From Papilionanthe hookeriana x Papilionanthe teres (taxonomy: Eukaryota; Streptophyta; Magnoliopsida; Asparagales; Orchidaceae): DNA of 64,000 bases. Positions 1-11,419 of the stretch are shown piece after piece (position 1 is the first letter of the stretch; every line of letters starts with the position of its first letter). The stretch is taken from assembly GCA_022702705.1 (NCBI GenBank), contig CM040427.1, positions 17,755,625-17,819,624 of the forward strand, read 5' to 3'. The position numbers were made by a program, and so were the translations under genes. The notes beneath the pieces are model-generated. The model was not told where the DNA came from and made no database searches. It worked only from the letters and a program-made list of their open reading frames with translations.

Positions 1-1480
1 GTAATGATTTGGATAAAGTTTAGGAATGAGATACATTAAATATTGTACGTGTCAAATAGGAGCAATCCTATTCTTGACCCTCTTCCGAGTGCAATAAAGA
101 ACACTAGCTAATCCAAGGGTTGGTCCTTAAATCCGTGGTTAGGCTGGGAGGATACTAGCTCTCCCTCCAGAGCTCCCACTTCCCTTCACCTGAAAGTTAA
201 CTCTCGCTTTAATTTCCGAACACTAGGACCGAATTAGGAATTTTAGTCTGTCACCCTAAAATCTTCAATTACACTCCCATTAAAGTATATTTTTCTATTT
301 ATTTGTACTCAACCCCCAAGAACTTCACTATCCATGAAATTTGAATGTGGTTCCACTTTGTTGAGAATTACACTGCCTTCTCGGGTCTTAGTGCAATTAC
401 AATGAATTCTAACAATACAATGGGCCCTTATTGTAATGTAAATGAAGTGCAAGTGAAAACCATCATATTTATAATTAAACTTCTTTTAGCAAGCATCCCA
501 ATATCCTAAACATCAATCCTACTCATTGCAAAAGTAGAATGAAAATAATAGCATAATCTTCTTATGCCACTATTTCCAAACAAGAAGAAAGAGTAAGAGA
601 AACACATCACAAAGCACAAAGAAAACACAACAGAAAATTCCATTACATCAAAGAAATCCAATAGATGAGTGTTTACAAGATCATAAGATAATGAAGAACA
701 CAATACTTAGCTTTTTCCTCTTGAAAGAAACATAAAAATCTCTCCCACAAAGTCTTCCACTGATCCATGCAATGTTAGTAGATTCTCGTTTAGATTCTCT
801 CAAAATCCCCTCTCCAATCTCTCCAAAAAGGTAGAAATCTAAATTCTACTCTAATTCTAAGATATCTAAACATTCTTCCCATTTTACCACTCACACACAA
901 CACTTTTTCTGACATAAAATCATTCTAATATAGTGTAGGGTCAAATTTCCCAATAGTTGCTTCAAGAGACCTTATAAAAAGCGTTCAGATTCAATGTATA
1001 TGACCAATTACCGTCCCTGGCACCATCGATGCCATTTTTGGGCACTGTTTGTGCCCACAAATGTTTCTCTCGGGATTCTGGTGCAGTCAGCGACCGTTCT
1101 ACGTAGCTCCACAGTTTTGATCCGTTTGGCTCTATTTTAGCTCTGTTTCGCCCCGTTTCACATGCACAACGTTCCTAACATCTTTACCTACAATATAAGA
1201 ATAAAAACAAAATTTATTTAAAGTGTAATCTTATTAAAAAAAATATGAAATAAGTGTAAAAGATATTAAGCAAGAAAGACATATCAAAATGTGTCAGGCT
1301 AAAATTTGCTTTCTTGCTCGTTTTTGCTCTAAATTGCACCGTTTTTGCTTATTTTTCTCCAAAGGCTCATTTCTTGTACCTAAAATCAAAAATATGCAAA
1401 ATACCTTCATTTAAAGTGGAATATCATTAAAATTATGCATAAAATGTATATGAAAAATCAAGCATTTTTTAGGCGTGTCA
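1..1480 (-). repeat. 3' LTR of truncated Athila-like element (partial)
   Basis: Aligns by eye with 31381-32912 and 38101-39598. It shares the block with 'gtggttccactttgttgagaa' and the right end 'ttttttaggcgtgtca', where other copies have 'gtatca' or 'gaatca'. The outer (U5) end lies outside the window. A moderately GC-rich stretch at about 1014-1110, with GGCACC/GGGCAC-type motifs, corresponds to the GC modules of the other LTRs but is more decayed. Confidence 0.7.
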
Positions 1481-3243
1481 ACTCCCCTAAACTTAACTGT
1501 TACTAGTCCTCAGGTAACACTATAACTTTAAAAATAAATATGTTGACTTGTGGTTGTGGGTTTCAATAGAGTTTCCTATAATTTCATATCAGAAATATTA
1601 TAGTGTAACTTAGGAGAAATTTAAGCAAATCAACCTAGGACAAGAGAGTAAGAATATCTCATATTCAACTTAGGAATCTTAATTTTCTATTTACTTCAAA
1701 ATTTATTGAAACTTGTCAAACTAAAGATTCATAGAAAGTCTTAAAAAAGAATTTAAGCACCTTATTTATACCAATCTAACCAATACATTTTAAAATAAGA
1801 ATAAGCTTGGAATTGTTTCTATGTCTTTTCATTTAAAAAGATTCAAGTGAAACCAATTTTTATTAGGCTTCTCCTAAAGCTTATCCTCACATATTTTCTT
1901 TTCACTTTTCTTTTTCTTTTCTTTTCTTTTTTCTTCTTTTATTTCATTCTTTCAGGATCATTTTCAATCCCTTTTTTTTCTCTTTTTTTATGTGAAGATT
2001 AATATATGTGGATAGGCCTTTAATAATTTTGAATTTCACTATCCCCTTTCTAAAGTCCAAAACTCAAAACTTTCCCTAACTTTTTAAAAGTGTAAGTATT
2101 AGTTTGAAAAAGGTTTCAATAAAGGCTCAATTATTAATAAGTATAAATCTATGAATCATAACTTGTTAAAGATTCAACTCCTTTCTACCATAAATAGCAA
2201 AATCATATTTCTAAAGTTTCCTACAAAATATCTTAACTCTAGAACAATTTCTTCACATAGGATTTCAACTAAGTTATTTTTCTCATATTTCTAAAATCAA
2301 AATTATAGTAACCTAAAGGTAACAAAACATACCACAAGTCATTTTAAAAGTGATATTAAATTAAATATTGGCTACTGAGGACAAATAAAGTTAGTTTTTT
2401 TTAAATTTTTCATCCCCCTAAACTTGAATTTTAAAATATTTTGTAATTAATTCCATAAAATGTAGCAGGAAGAAAAAGTAAAAGTTGAATCTACTTACTA
2501 ATACAACATCCTATCAAATTCATATACATGCATAATCAGGATAGAATGACTATAGGAGAAAGTAAGTCTAGCCTAAAACATTCTTGCAATAATATTAAAC
2601 TAAAAGGAAGTATACTCACTTTAAAATTTTAGTTTTCTTCCTATCCCAAAACTTGAATTTTAACATATAACATTTAGTACAAATAATATAAGCAGGAGAA
2701 AAATTGTTTAGAAATTCTATCTACCACAAATGTCTATAAAAACATCTAAAATTATTCATTATGACAAAACAATATACAGTAGAAAGTAAATCTAATCTAA
2801 TCATGCTAGAATGAAATTCACTAAATAAAAGTTTAACTAGCATAATAGGTATCAACATGGGAATATAAAAATGTTCTTTAATTCTTAAATAAAGTTCTAA
2901 CACACAAACAAACACATATGGTAAATGAGGTCAATTCTTCCTAAATTTCATCGCATCTCACTACCTTACATCCAATTTCTAATGGAATCACTACACAAAT
3001 AAATTAGGTACTTTAGAATGCCTTTATAAGGATAATCCCAAAGATAAGATTATCCCTGATATATTGGATCCAGGGAACCAATCTCAAGCATCATCTAATC
3101 CCTTTAATTAAACACCTCTAACTGTTACAAATCATAGTGTAATATCATCCACAAGTTATTGATCAAATAGGTTCATGACTCCTGTCAAATGAAATCAAAG
3201 TTAGAGAAAGGAAGTAACAAAATTGATAGGTTCTGTCACTATT
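1481..3243 (-). other. 3' noncoding interior of the truncated Athila-like element
   Basis: No coding frame is credible here. On the minus strand the polypurine tract next to the LTR lies at 1481-1499 ('ctcccctaaacttaac' on plus). Similar tracts recur at 2413-2427 and 2643-2656. A pyrimidine-rich (coding-strand purine-rich) block at about 1860-2010 is followed by 'tatgtggatagg', matching equivalent blocks in the other Athila-like copies. The region ends at the junction with the next element. Confidence 0.6.
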
Positions 3244-4269
3244 CAAATTTGTGATTGTTTTTTCTCCATGAATTTTGAGTAGTTTTCTTTATCTTTTTCC
3301 TTTAAATGATAAGAAATAAAGTTATGGAAGGATGTTGTGTGAAGTATAAGAAATCAATGTTGGAAGAAGTCGTGATGATTCAAAACCTTGCACTTCATTT
3401 ACTCCTTGATTTGGCCAATTAAGTACTTAATATTTTTTGTGAGAACATGTAAGAAACGGTATGGTATTGACTCAGTCAACAATTGGTAAGAAACACATAA
3501 GATTATATGGGTGAGAATTAGTCCATATGATTGAGTGCAAATAAATAGGGAGATATGCTTTGATGGGTGTAGAATTAGAAGACTTTAGAGTGACAGGATA
3601 AAGTCCTAAAATAAATTTATTATTTTTATGTTTTGATACATGATGTTAGCCCCCAGGTGAGGGGAGAAGAGGAAACTCTTGAGTGAGAGCCAGTATCTTT
3701 GTTGCCCAGCCCGTCTTCAAGATTAATAAAACAATAGATTAACCTATGTTCTTTATAGCATCTCTAAAAAGAGTAAAGAATATAATTGCTTTTATTTGAT
3801 ACAACACATTTTAGATACTTCCACAATACAATTCCATATCTTGTTACTTATTCATAATAAGGAAAAAAATATTTTGTTTTCATTTGCTTTCATCTTACAA
3901 AAATCTAGTTAAAGTAGTTGTTTGCTTTCATTACAAATCATAAAAATTTCCAAAAAGAATCAAACTTTCTTTCTTAAAATTTTATCTTTAGTTTGAGAAA
4001 GATCTTTCTTCAAAAGTAAAAAGTTATTTTTCTAATTTCTTTGTTAAGAATATTTAACATTTTTTCCCTGTGGATTTGATATCTTAAGACTTAATAAGAA
4101 AGTACTATATTACTTGATAACAATACGTATACTTGCGTAATATAATAATATCAATTAAATCTTTTATTTGCATTGGAATTAAGCTTTTTGTGTCGTTGTA
4201 AAGAAAGAGATATCATTAAGAAGAAGTATAAATTCATATATAAAACGTAATCATAAATATCAGGGATAA
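3244..4269 (+). repeat. 5' LTR of the 3244-15975 element, truncated
   Basis: Matches about 14947-15975 base for base over most of its length, including 'gtgacaggataaagtcc' and the 'cagggat' end. The first 0.83 kb present in the 3' LTR (14110-14946) is absent. The left end abuts an unrelated-orientation element at a point of short shared sequence ('tttgtgat'). Confidence 0.85.
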
Positions 4270-4275
4270 AGTTTT

Positions 4276-4292
4276 TGACGCCGTTTCTGTGG
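4276..4292 (+). promoter_or_regulatory. Primer binding site, tRNA-Asp type
   Basis: The text 'tgacgccgtttctgtgg' directly follows the LTR end. It resembles the sequence complementary to the 3' end of plant tRNA-Asp (TGGCGCCGTTGCCGGGG), which Athila elements use to prime minus-strand DNA synthesis. Four or so mismatches reflect decay. The same site is much better preserved, on the minus strand, at 37690-37717. Confidence 0.75.
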
Positions 4293-4542
4293 AATAAAAT
4301 AGTTAAAAAATAATATTTGAAGAGAATTTTTAGAAAAACTAATTTTTACTTTTTAAAGTCTTATTTAAACTTGTTAATTTATTTTAGAGAATTATTTGTG
4401 TTGTTTTTATATAAGTTATTATTTTGTTGCGATTTATAATAGTGTAAGCGTAGTTCAAGTTTTGAAGGAATTATACCTTACAATTCTGAATCAGAATAAA
4501 TTATTAGAAAAAAATACAGAAAAAGGCAAGAATTTTTAAGAA

Positions 4543-5640
4543 ATGACAAATCAAAATGCTGAAATCCATCAAGAATTAAGACCATTAAGAGATTATGCTA
4601 ACCCTACAGTAAATGAATTTCATGGTAGTATTCAAAATCCCGCTGTAGCAGCTAATTCATTTGAACTTAAACCTGTTATTATCCAAATGGTATCTAATAA
4701 TCATTTTGGTTGAGCATTAACTGAGGATCTGAATTTACATCTTGCCATTTGTCTACAATTGTGTGCTACATTTAAATATGATGGTGTTTCAGATGATGCT
4801 ATTAGACATATAACTTTTCTTTTTCATTAAAGGGATAAAACTAAATGTGGTTAAATTCATTAGCACCTGGATCTATCAGAACTTAGGGTGATTTAGCGCA
4901 AAAGTTTCTTGCTAAATATTTTCCACCATCAAAGACTACAAATCTTAGAAATGATATTACAGCTCTTTTTCAGTTTGAAGGGGAATCTATTTATGAAGCT
5001 TGGGAACGTTTTAAAGATCTCCTGAGAAAGTGTCCACATCATTCAATAACAGATTGGTTAATAATTCAAACTTTTTATAATGGATTAGTATGATCTCTTA
5101 GATATATTATGAATGCTGCTGGTGGTGGTTCATTGATGTCTAAACAGTTTAATGAAGCTTATGTTTTAATTGAAGAAATGGTTACAAATAATTTTCAATG
5201 GCCTTTTGAGAGGGTAAATCCTAAGAAGGTAGCCAATATTCATGAATCTGATGCTTTTGCAATGTTAGTAAATCAAGTTGCTGCAATTTCAAGGAAGATA
5301 GACCAATTTAGAATGTATTTTCTCAACCAATTTCAATGATTGAAGAGAAGTCATTAGACCAAATGGTAGATTCTCAAACAGCATTAGAAAGTTTAAATGC
5401 CATAAACAAGCCTAATAACCCATATTCTAATTATTATAGCCCAGGTTGAAAGAACCATCTAAACTTTAACTAGAATAACAATAATCAGGGTGGTAGTAAT
5501 CAATAATAGGGGAACAATCAAGTAAACCCATTGGGGAATTGAAACAACAAAGGTAATAATAATTATAGACCTACTAATCATCTAGGTTTTAACAGTAGTT
5601 CACAATTTAAGGAGAAGAAGTTGTCTATAAAAAAAGTGGT
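4543..5640 (+). pseudogene. gag pseudogene, Athila-like
   Basis: Gag forms the virus-like particle in which reverse transcription occurs. An ATG at 4543 opens a frame rich in N and Q (RPLRDYANPTVNEF). In-frame stops follow at about 4711 and 4828. The retrotransposon-gag core is clear at about 4975-5200, with motifs EGESIYEAWERFK, LLRKCPHH and IIQTFYNGLV, then AAGGGSLMSK. An N/G-rich tail follows near 5400-5580; I see no intact CCHC knuckle. Upstream, about 4453-4531 still reads like the N-terminal extension of the minus-strand gag at 37368-37450 (GIIPYNSE against GLVPYSPE), so the original start may lie further 5'. The gene is dead because of several stops and frame changes. Confidence 0.82.
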
Positions 5641-6480
5641 GTTACAAATGGGCAATCAATGGCAAAGTCAAGGAGCTACAATTAGAAATACAGAGAATCA
5701 ATTGAGACAAATAGCCAATTCATTAAGTAATAGATCCCAAGGCACACTTCCGAGTAATATAGAGATAAATCCATGAGATAAAAATAAAAAGCGAGTAAAA
5801 GTTGTTCAACTGAGAAGTGGAAGAGAGTTGGAATGTAGAGTTAAAAAAGAGATTGAAGTAGAGAAAGAAGAAACTAAAGAACCAAAAAAGGACGCTCAGA
5901 AAGGTTTGAAAAGACATATTTCTCCACCAAAAATTGATTTAGAAAAGCCACCACCACCATTTCGTTAGAGATTTTGACAACAAAAGTTGGATAAGCAATT
6001 TCCAAAATTTTTTGAAATTTTTAAGAAACTTACAATTAATATTCAATTTGATGAAGCCTTAAAACAAATGTCAAGCTATGTGAAGTTTATGAAGGATATT
6101 CTCAACATAAAAAGAAATTTTGAATATAATGTACTGTTGCACTTAGTGAAGAGTACAGTGCGATAATTCATAAGAAGCTTTTTGAAAAGCTTAAAGATCC
6201 CGGTAGCTTCACAATTTCTTGTGCAATCAGAGATAGATTCTATGGAAAAGCTTTATGTGATTTAGGTGAAAGCATTAACCTTATGCCATTACTATATTTA
6301 AAAGATTGGGAATAGGAGAAATTATGTTTGCATATCGTTTGATAACATATCATAAAGAAGTTATAGAAAATGTCTTAGTAAAAGTAGATCAATCTATCTT
6401 TCCTATTGATTTCATTGTGCTAGATATGGAGGAAGATAAATAGATACCTATTTTTTGGGAGACATTTCCTAGCTACTAGA
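5641..6480 (+). pseudogene. gag-PR linker and aspartic protease pseudogene
   Basis: The protease matures the Gag-Pol polyprotein. The linker reads MGNQWQSQGATIRN, QLRSGRELE and KIDLEKPPPPF, matching the linker of the element at 45572-64000. The retropepsin core is at about 6215-6290 (FYGKALCDLGESINL). The usual active-site triad context DLGAS is altered to DLGES here, and the downstream flap region (near 6350-6420) is frameshifted. A stop and at least two frame changes precede the core. Translation of an active protease from this copy is not possible. Confidence 0.75.
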
Positions 6481-8350
6481 AGAGCAATGATAGATGTGTA
6501 GAAAGGGGAATTAACTATGTGTGTCAATGATCAAACTGTTACATTTAATATTTCAAAATCAATGAAATATCTTGCAAAAGGTAAAGATGATGAATGTTTA
6601 AGGATGGATGTAATGAGATATCTGAGTGAATGCCATTTAAGCAACTTATGAAGAGAAATTTGAAAGTGAAAATTTGAAACACAAGCAAGAAGAGGAAGTA
6701 TAATATTCTGATGATTTTAATAAGGAAGATTTAAATTATGTTCAAAAAAGTTTTGAAGTTTTGGACATGACAAAGACAGATGAATCTTTTAGTCTAATAG
6801 AAAAACCTCATGAACTTATATTAAAGTTACTTCCTGAACATTTAAAATATATCTTTTTAGGTGATTCCTCAACTTTGTCAGTTATAAATTCCTCAAAATT
6901 AACTTCATATGAAGAAGAGAGTTTGCTTGAAACTTTAAAGAAATATAAGAAAGACTTTGGATGGATCATAGCTGTTATTAAATGAATTAGCCCTTTAATT
7001 TGTATGCACAAAATCCTTATCGAAGAAAACTGCAAACCCAAGGCTGATCCTCAAAGGAGATTAAATCCTATTATGAAAGAAGTTGTTAGGAAAGAAATTA
7101 TAAAATGGTTAGATGCTGGAATTATCTACTCTATTTTAAATAGTGCATGGATTAGTCCTATTCACTGTGTTCCTAAGAAAGGAGGAGTAACTATAACTAT
7201 TAATGAAAAGAATGAATTAATACTAACAAGACAAGTTACAGGATGGTGAAGATGCATTGATTATATAAAGTTAAATCTTACCATCAGGAAAAATCATTTT
7301 CCATAACCCTTTCTTGATCAAATGTTGGATAGACTAGCTGGATATAAACACTTTTGTTTTTTGGATGGATAAACTGGTTATCACCAAATCCAAATTGCTC
7401 TTGAGAATCAAGAGACAACAACTTTTACCAATCCTTATGGTAAATTTTCTTTTATAAGAATGCCCTTTGGTTTATGTAATGCCCCTGGTACATTTCAAAG
7501 ATTTATGATGACAATTTTCTGTGATTTAATTGAAAAACGGATTGAAGTGTTTATGGATGATTTTTCAGTGTTTTAAATTTCATTTGAATCATGTTTAGAG
7601 CATTTATCTAAAGTTCTTAAATGATGTGAAGAAACTAATTTTTTCCTTAATTAGGAAAAATGCCAATTAATGGTAGTAGGATGGATTGTTTTGAGACATC
7701 ATATTTCAGGAAAAGGTATGGAAGTAGACCCTACAAAAAAATTCAAGTGATCACTAGTTTACCTTTCCCAACTAATATAAAGGAGATAGGAATTTTTTAG
7801 GCATGTTGGATTCTACAGGTGTTATATTAAAGACTTTTCAAAAATTGCTAAGCCTCAATGCCAGTTATTGAAAAAAGATGCAATTTTTAATTTTAATGAA
7901 GACCGCCTAAAAGCTTTTGAGCTGCAAAAAGAGAAATTAATCATTGCACCAGTTATTTTTTCACCAGATTAGGAAAAATCTTTTAATTTAATGTGTGATG
8001 CAAGTGATTATGCTATTAGAGTTGTTTTAGGACGAAAACATGATAAATTTTTTAAAATGATCTACGATGCTAGTTGAACACTTAATGAAGCTCAAATTAA
8101 CTATACCACAACCGAGAAAGAGTTATTAGCTATAGTGTTTGCTTTTGATAAAGTTAGATCATATTTAATTGGACCAAAATGTGTAGTGCATAATGACCGT
8201 TCTGCTATTAAATATTTAATGAAAAGGAAAGAAGCAAAACCACGATTGATAAGATGAATTCTTTTTTTACAATAATTTGACTTTGAGATAGTAGATATGA
8301 AGAGTGTTGATAATCAAATTGCTGATCATCTGTCCAGGCTTGAAAATGAA
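6481..8350 (+). pseudogene. Reverse transcriptase and RNase H pseudogene
   Basis: Copies element RNA into DNA and removes the RNA strand. A PR-RT linker with PHELILKLLPEHLKY lies at about 6800-6860. RT begins near 7004 (CKPKADPQRRLNP), then IHCVPKKGG, FLDG.TGYHQIQIA, FSFIRMPFGLCNAPGTFQR at about 7447-7506 and the catalytic box FMDDFSVF at about 7550-7575 (YVDD equivalent). RNase H follows from about 7990 (MCDASDYAIR; TTEKELLAIVFAF; DNQIADHLSRLE at about 8306-8345). Many in-frame stops, for example near 7248, 7305 and 7576, and frame changes show it is inactive. The RT catalytic aspartates are still present. Confidence 0.85.
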
Positions 8351-9714
8351 ATATCTCTCTGTTATGATGAAGAAATTAATGAAAATTTTCTTGATGATAA
8401 ATTATTCACTATTAATGAGTGGTGTGTTCCATGGTATGTCAATATTATAAAATTTATTGTTAGTAACATATCACCCTATGGATTGACATACAGTCAGAGG
8501 AAGAAAATTTTATATGAAGCTAAGAATTATTTTTGGGATGACCCGTTTTTATATAAACAATGAAAGGATCTAATTATTCGAAGATGTGTGCCATTAGAAG
8601 AAACTTATGAAATTATTCAAAAAGGTTAAGATTCTAATTTGGGGGGGCATTTTCGTGTTGATAAAACTGCATAGAAGTTTGCAATCTGGATTTTATTGGC
8701 CAATAATTTTTAAGAATGTTAATGCTTATATTAAAAATTGTGATTAATGTCAGTGTGCAAGCAATATTTCTAGAAGAAATGAGATGCCCCTCAATTATAT
8801 GTTGGAATTTAAAATATTTGACACTTAGAGATTAGATTTCATGAGACAATTTATACCATCTTTCAGAAATGTATACATATTGTTAGCAATAGACTGTGTA
8901 TCTAAATGGATAGAAGCTATTGCTTTATCTCAATGTGATGCTCAAACTGTTGCATTGTTTTTTAAAAAAGAACATATTTTGTAGATTTGGAATGCCTAGA
9001 GTAATAATAACTGATGGGGCAATTCATTTTAAAAATGCAATTATAGAGAAATTATTAAGGAAATATCATATTAACCATAAAATTGCTATTGCTTATCATC
9101 CTCATACAAGCCGTTTGGTTAAATTATCCAATCATGAAATTAAAAGAATTTTAGAAAAATCTGTTAATCCAAATAAAAATGATTGGCAAATCAAACTGGA
9201 TTTTGCTTTGTGGGCATATAGGACAGCATATAAAACTCTTATAGGAATGTCCCCATATAGGCTAATTTTTAGGAATGCTTATTTACTAGTTGAACTTGAT
9301 CATAAAGCATATTAGGCTATTAAAGAGTTTAATTATAATTTAAAGAATGTTGGTGGGAAAATATTATTGCAATTAAATGAGCTTGAAGAGATAAAGATTG
9401 AATCATATGAAAGTGCTAAGATATATAAAGAAAAGATGAAGATGTAGCATGATCGTAGGATTTTGAATAAAAATATTGAGCCAAGACAACAAATTTTGCT
9501 ATATAATGTCAGATTAAGATTATTTGCTGGAAAACTTAAGTCCAGGTGGATGGGCCCATTTATTGTAATAAAATTTTATCCCTATGGAGCTGTGGATATT
9601 AAAGATCCTAAAACTGAGAAAATATTCAAAGTGAATGATCATAGAATGAAACCTTATTTCTCAGTAGATCCACTGAAACTTAATGAGAATATGATGTTGG
9701 GTCACTCAGAATAA
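8351..9714 (+). pseudogene. Integrase pseudogene
   Basis: Inserts element cDNA into the genome. The remains of the N-terminal zinc-binding region lie around 8600-8760 (GGHFRVDKTA). The first catalytic aspartate is in LAIDCVSKW at about 8880-8912, the second in IITDGAIHF at about 9003-9033. The position of the catalytic glutamate, normally in VEVSN, reads VKLSN at about 9118-9133, a Glu-to-Lys change. LDFALWAYRTAYKT and GMSPYRLIF follow, then the C-terminal SH3-like part (FAGKLKSRWMGPF; VNDHRMKPYF) ending in a stop at 9714. Stops occur within the core and at about 9314 and 9447. Confidence 0.85.
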
Positions 9715-9733
9715 GTACTGGGTATGTCGGGCC

Positions 9734-9769
9734 GATGAAGTAAAACCAAGCGCTTTGTGGGAGACAACC
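9734..9769 (+). other. Conserved post-integrase block
   Basis: Twenty bases after the integrase stop comes a variant of 'accaagcgctttgtgggag' that leads into 'gacaacc'. The reverse complement of the same block occurs at 59752-59789, 35013-35047 and 35171-35207, always just beyond the pol end or its deletion scar. I recognise it as a block common behind integrase in many plant Athila-like elements. Its role is unknown to me. Confidence 0.7.
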
Positions 9770-9951
9770 GATAGTTGTCGGTTTGCTTTATATTGAGTTT
9801 GTTTTATGTGTTTTGTTTGGTTTAAAGTAAGAATTATATGGTAGTATTTTGATTATACTATGTTAGTGGAGATTAATGAGACCTCAATTAATAAATTGGA
9901 TGAATTAAAATGATTATTTAGACGTTTAACAGACCTGTACAAAATTAAACA

Positions 9952-10113
9952 CTGGCAGCTAAGCGCTAGCAGTTGGCACTTAGGCGCCAGAGTTACGAAA
10001 AACATGAAAAATGTGTTTCTAGAAGTCCAAATCTTGGGGAAGTTGTATGGGACGTGATTTAATGGTTTGCGAACGTGAGAGGACAATTTTAAATCATTTA
10101 AAGTCTATAAATA
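9952..10113 (+). promoter_or_regulatory. Internal LTR-like promoter: GC palindrome plus TATA box
   Basis: A GC-rich inverted module (9952-9990: gctaagcgctag, then cttaggcgccag) is followed by a TTCTAGAAG motif near 10017-10025 and a TATA box 'tataaata' at 10106-10113. The ATG of the next ORF lies 78 bases further on. The order and spacing match the LTR fragment at 41840-43605 (GC palindromes to 42242, ttctagaag, 'ctataaatagga' at 42323-42334). That makes an LTR-derived or LTR-mimicking promoter for the downstream ORF likely, by inference. Confidence 0.55.
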
Positions 10114-10190
10114 GGAACCGGATTAAGAGATATTCACCCCATTCCATATTTTCATCCTAAGAGCCTTAAAGAAGAGTTTCAGTTACAGAA

Positions 10191-10595
10191 ATGTATTCTT
10201 GGGAGAGTGAAATTAAGAAGAAAGAGGATGAAAATAAGAAAAAATTTATTTGTGAGAATGCGTAAGAGTTAGATAATGGGTTTCTAGCCATTAGTATTCA
10301 AGGAATAGTAGAGAAGATAGCAAAAATCGATGCTAACGTTGTGTCAATCGAAGCAAAGGTAAATGAAACTAATGCAAATTTAGTACATATGGGATGATAA
10401 TTAAAGATGCAATTTAGTCATACTAGTCATATCAAAGAAGAGGATAAAGCAAAGATTTTTAAGAACAAGTGGATAGAAGAAGATTCAGTAAGAGTTTTCA
10501 ACCATCTCCCGTTCTATCAAATTTATTTACCAAATGGTTTGGAAGGAACTAATGGAGGTACTGGATATGTTCCACCTAATGGAGAATGGAATTAA
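10191..10595 (+). pseudogene. Small ORF of unknown function behind pol
   Basis: A single frame from ATG 10191 to the stop at 10595 would give about 134 residues, broken by one stop near 10264 and two adjacent stops near 10396. The N-terminal half is strongly charged (runs of K and E) and could form a coiled coil (IQGIVEKIAKIDANVVSIEAKV-type heptads, shown only in part). The C-terminal half has FNHLPFYQIYLPNG and ends TGYVPPNGEW. I do not recognise a family. It stands behind its own TATA-like promoter, 0.5 kb after integrase, and has no obvious counterpart in the element at 45572-64000, which has a second plant-transposon-protein ORF in that place. Confidence 0.45.
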
Positions 10596-11419
10596 GTTCT
10601 TGAGTCATATTAAGTTATTTGTTAGTCATGTTTAGTTGTTAGTGTTTACTTTTTTATTTATTGTTTGTGTTATAAGTTTGTTATGTTATAAGTGTTGTTT
10701 TGTGTTTTGTTTAATGTGTTTAAGAGTGAGTAAAGATGAGATCTTATCCAAGAACCTTGGATTAAAGATTTGTAGTTTGTACTTATTTGTTTTATTTAGT
10801 AAAAAGGATTATGTTTGTGTGAAACTTGTATTGAACCTATTTTAGTATTAATGCTTGATTCTGGAGATAAGAAGAATACAAAGAGAAGATATACTTATTA
10901 AGACCATATATGGTTGATCAAATAATCTTAAATGTGCATTTAATGAAAAATAAAAAATAACGAATTCGCGGCTAAGCGCCGAGACTTCGCGCTTACGCAC
11001 TAGAGCTCCGCGGCTAAGCGCAGGACTTTCGCACTTAGTCGTCGGTTCACAAAAATCGGTTTACAAGTTTTAAAAACCCGAAATATCACCATTTTTTCTC
11101 CCCGTCGTCTTCTTCATTCAGAGTTCACGACTTAGAGAGTTAGGGCATCTCCAAATTTGTAATTTTTGAGCCATTTAAAGCCAAATTTGTTAGATTTGAT
11201 CTTCTTGAGGTAAGAGCACTACTGCTATGTAGAAATTTTTATTTTCACCATTATTTGAGGAGCATTGTGGAGAAATCCAAGATTTACTATTCATGGTGAA
11301 AATTTGAGGAAAAAGCTTTGGAAATTACTTGGATTTAGTAGTTTAAGCCTTTAAAAGTTGAGTTTAGTGATTTTAAGTTAATTTTGAAATTTATGGTAAT
11401 TTTTATGCAAATTTTAGAA
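10596..11419 (+). other. Spacer between the two downstream ORFs
   Basis: AT-rich and T/G-rich noncoding DNA. A frame at 10636-10845 encodes a hydrophobic, cysteine-rich peptide, but the composition fits T-rich noncoding sequence better than a gene. The GC modules at 10966-11045 lie here, followed by a pyrimidine-rich leader (tcaccattttttctcc) that matches the leader upstream of the ORF at 57231. Confidence 0.5.
10966..11045 (+). repeat. GC-rich inverted modules upstream of the second downstream ORF
   Basis: Two units of about 42 bp, each with a forward motif (ggctaagcgcc) and, about 7-10 bases later, a near reverse complement (cgcgcttacgcac; then gcacttagtcg), so each unit can fold as a hairpin. 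The same unit occurs three times in this element's LTR (14297-14413) and once at 9952-9990. Confidence 0.75.

Larger units (their letters stand above)
1..3243 (-). mobile_element. Truncated Athila-like Ty3/gypsy element, 3' part only
   Basis: The plus-strand text runs parallel to the complete minus-strand element at 31010-39598: bases 1-1480 match that element's LTR and 1481-3243 match its 3' noncoding interior (compare 32913 to about 34720). The element therefore lies on the minus strand and its 3' LTR extends beyond the left window edge. No gag or pol survives. At about 3243 the homology stops abruptly and is replaced by the LTR of an oppositely oriented relative. Assignment to the Athila lineage is by family resemblance to the neighbouring coding copies. 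Confidence 0.75.

Noticed and set aside
10636..10845. Hydrophobic, cysteine-rich 69-codon frame resembling a membrane peptide
   Set aside because: T/G-rich noncoding spacer gives the same composition; no start context, motif or counterpart in the other element.
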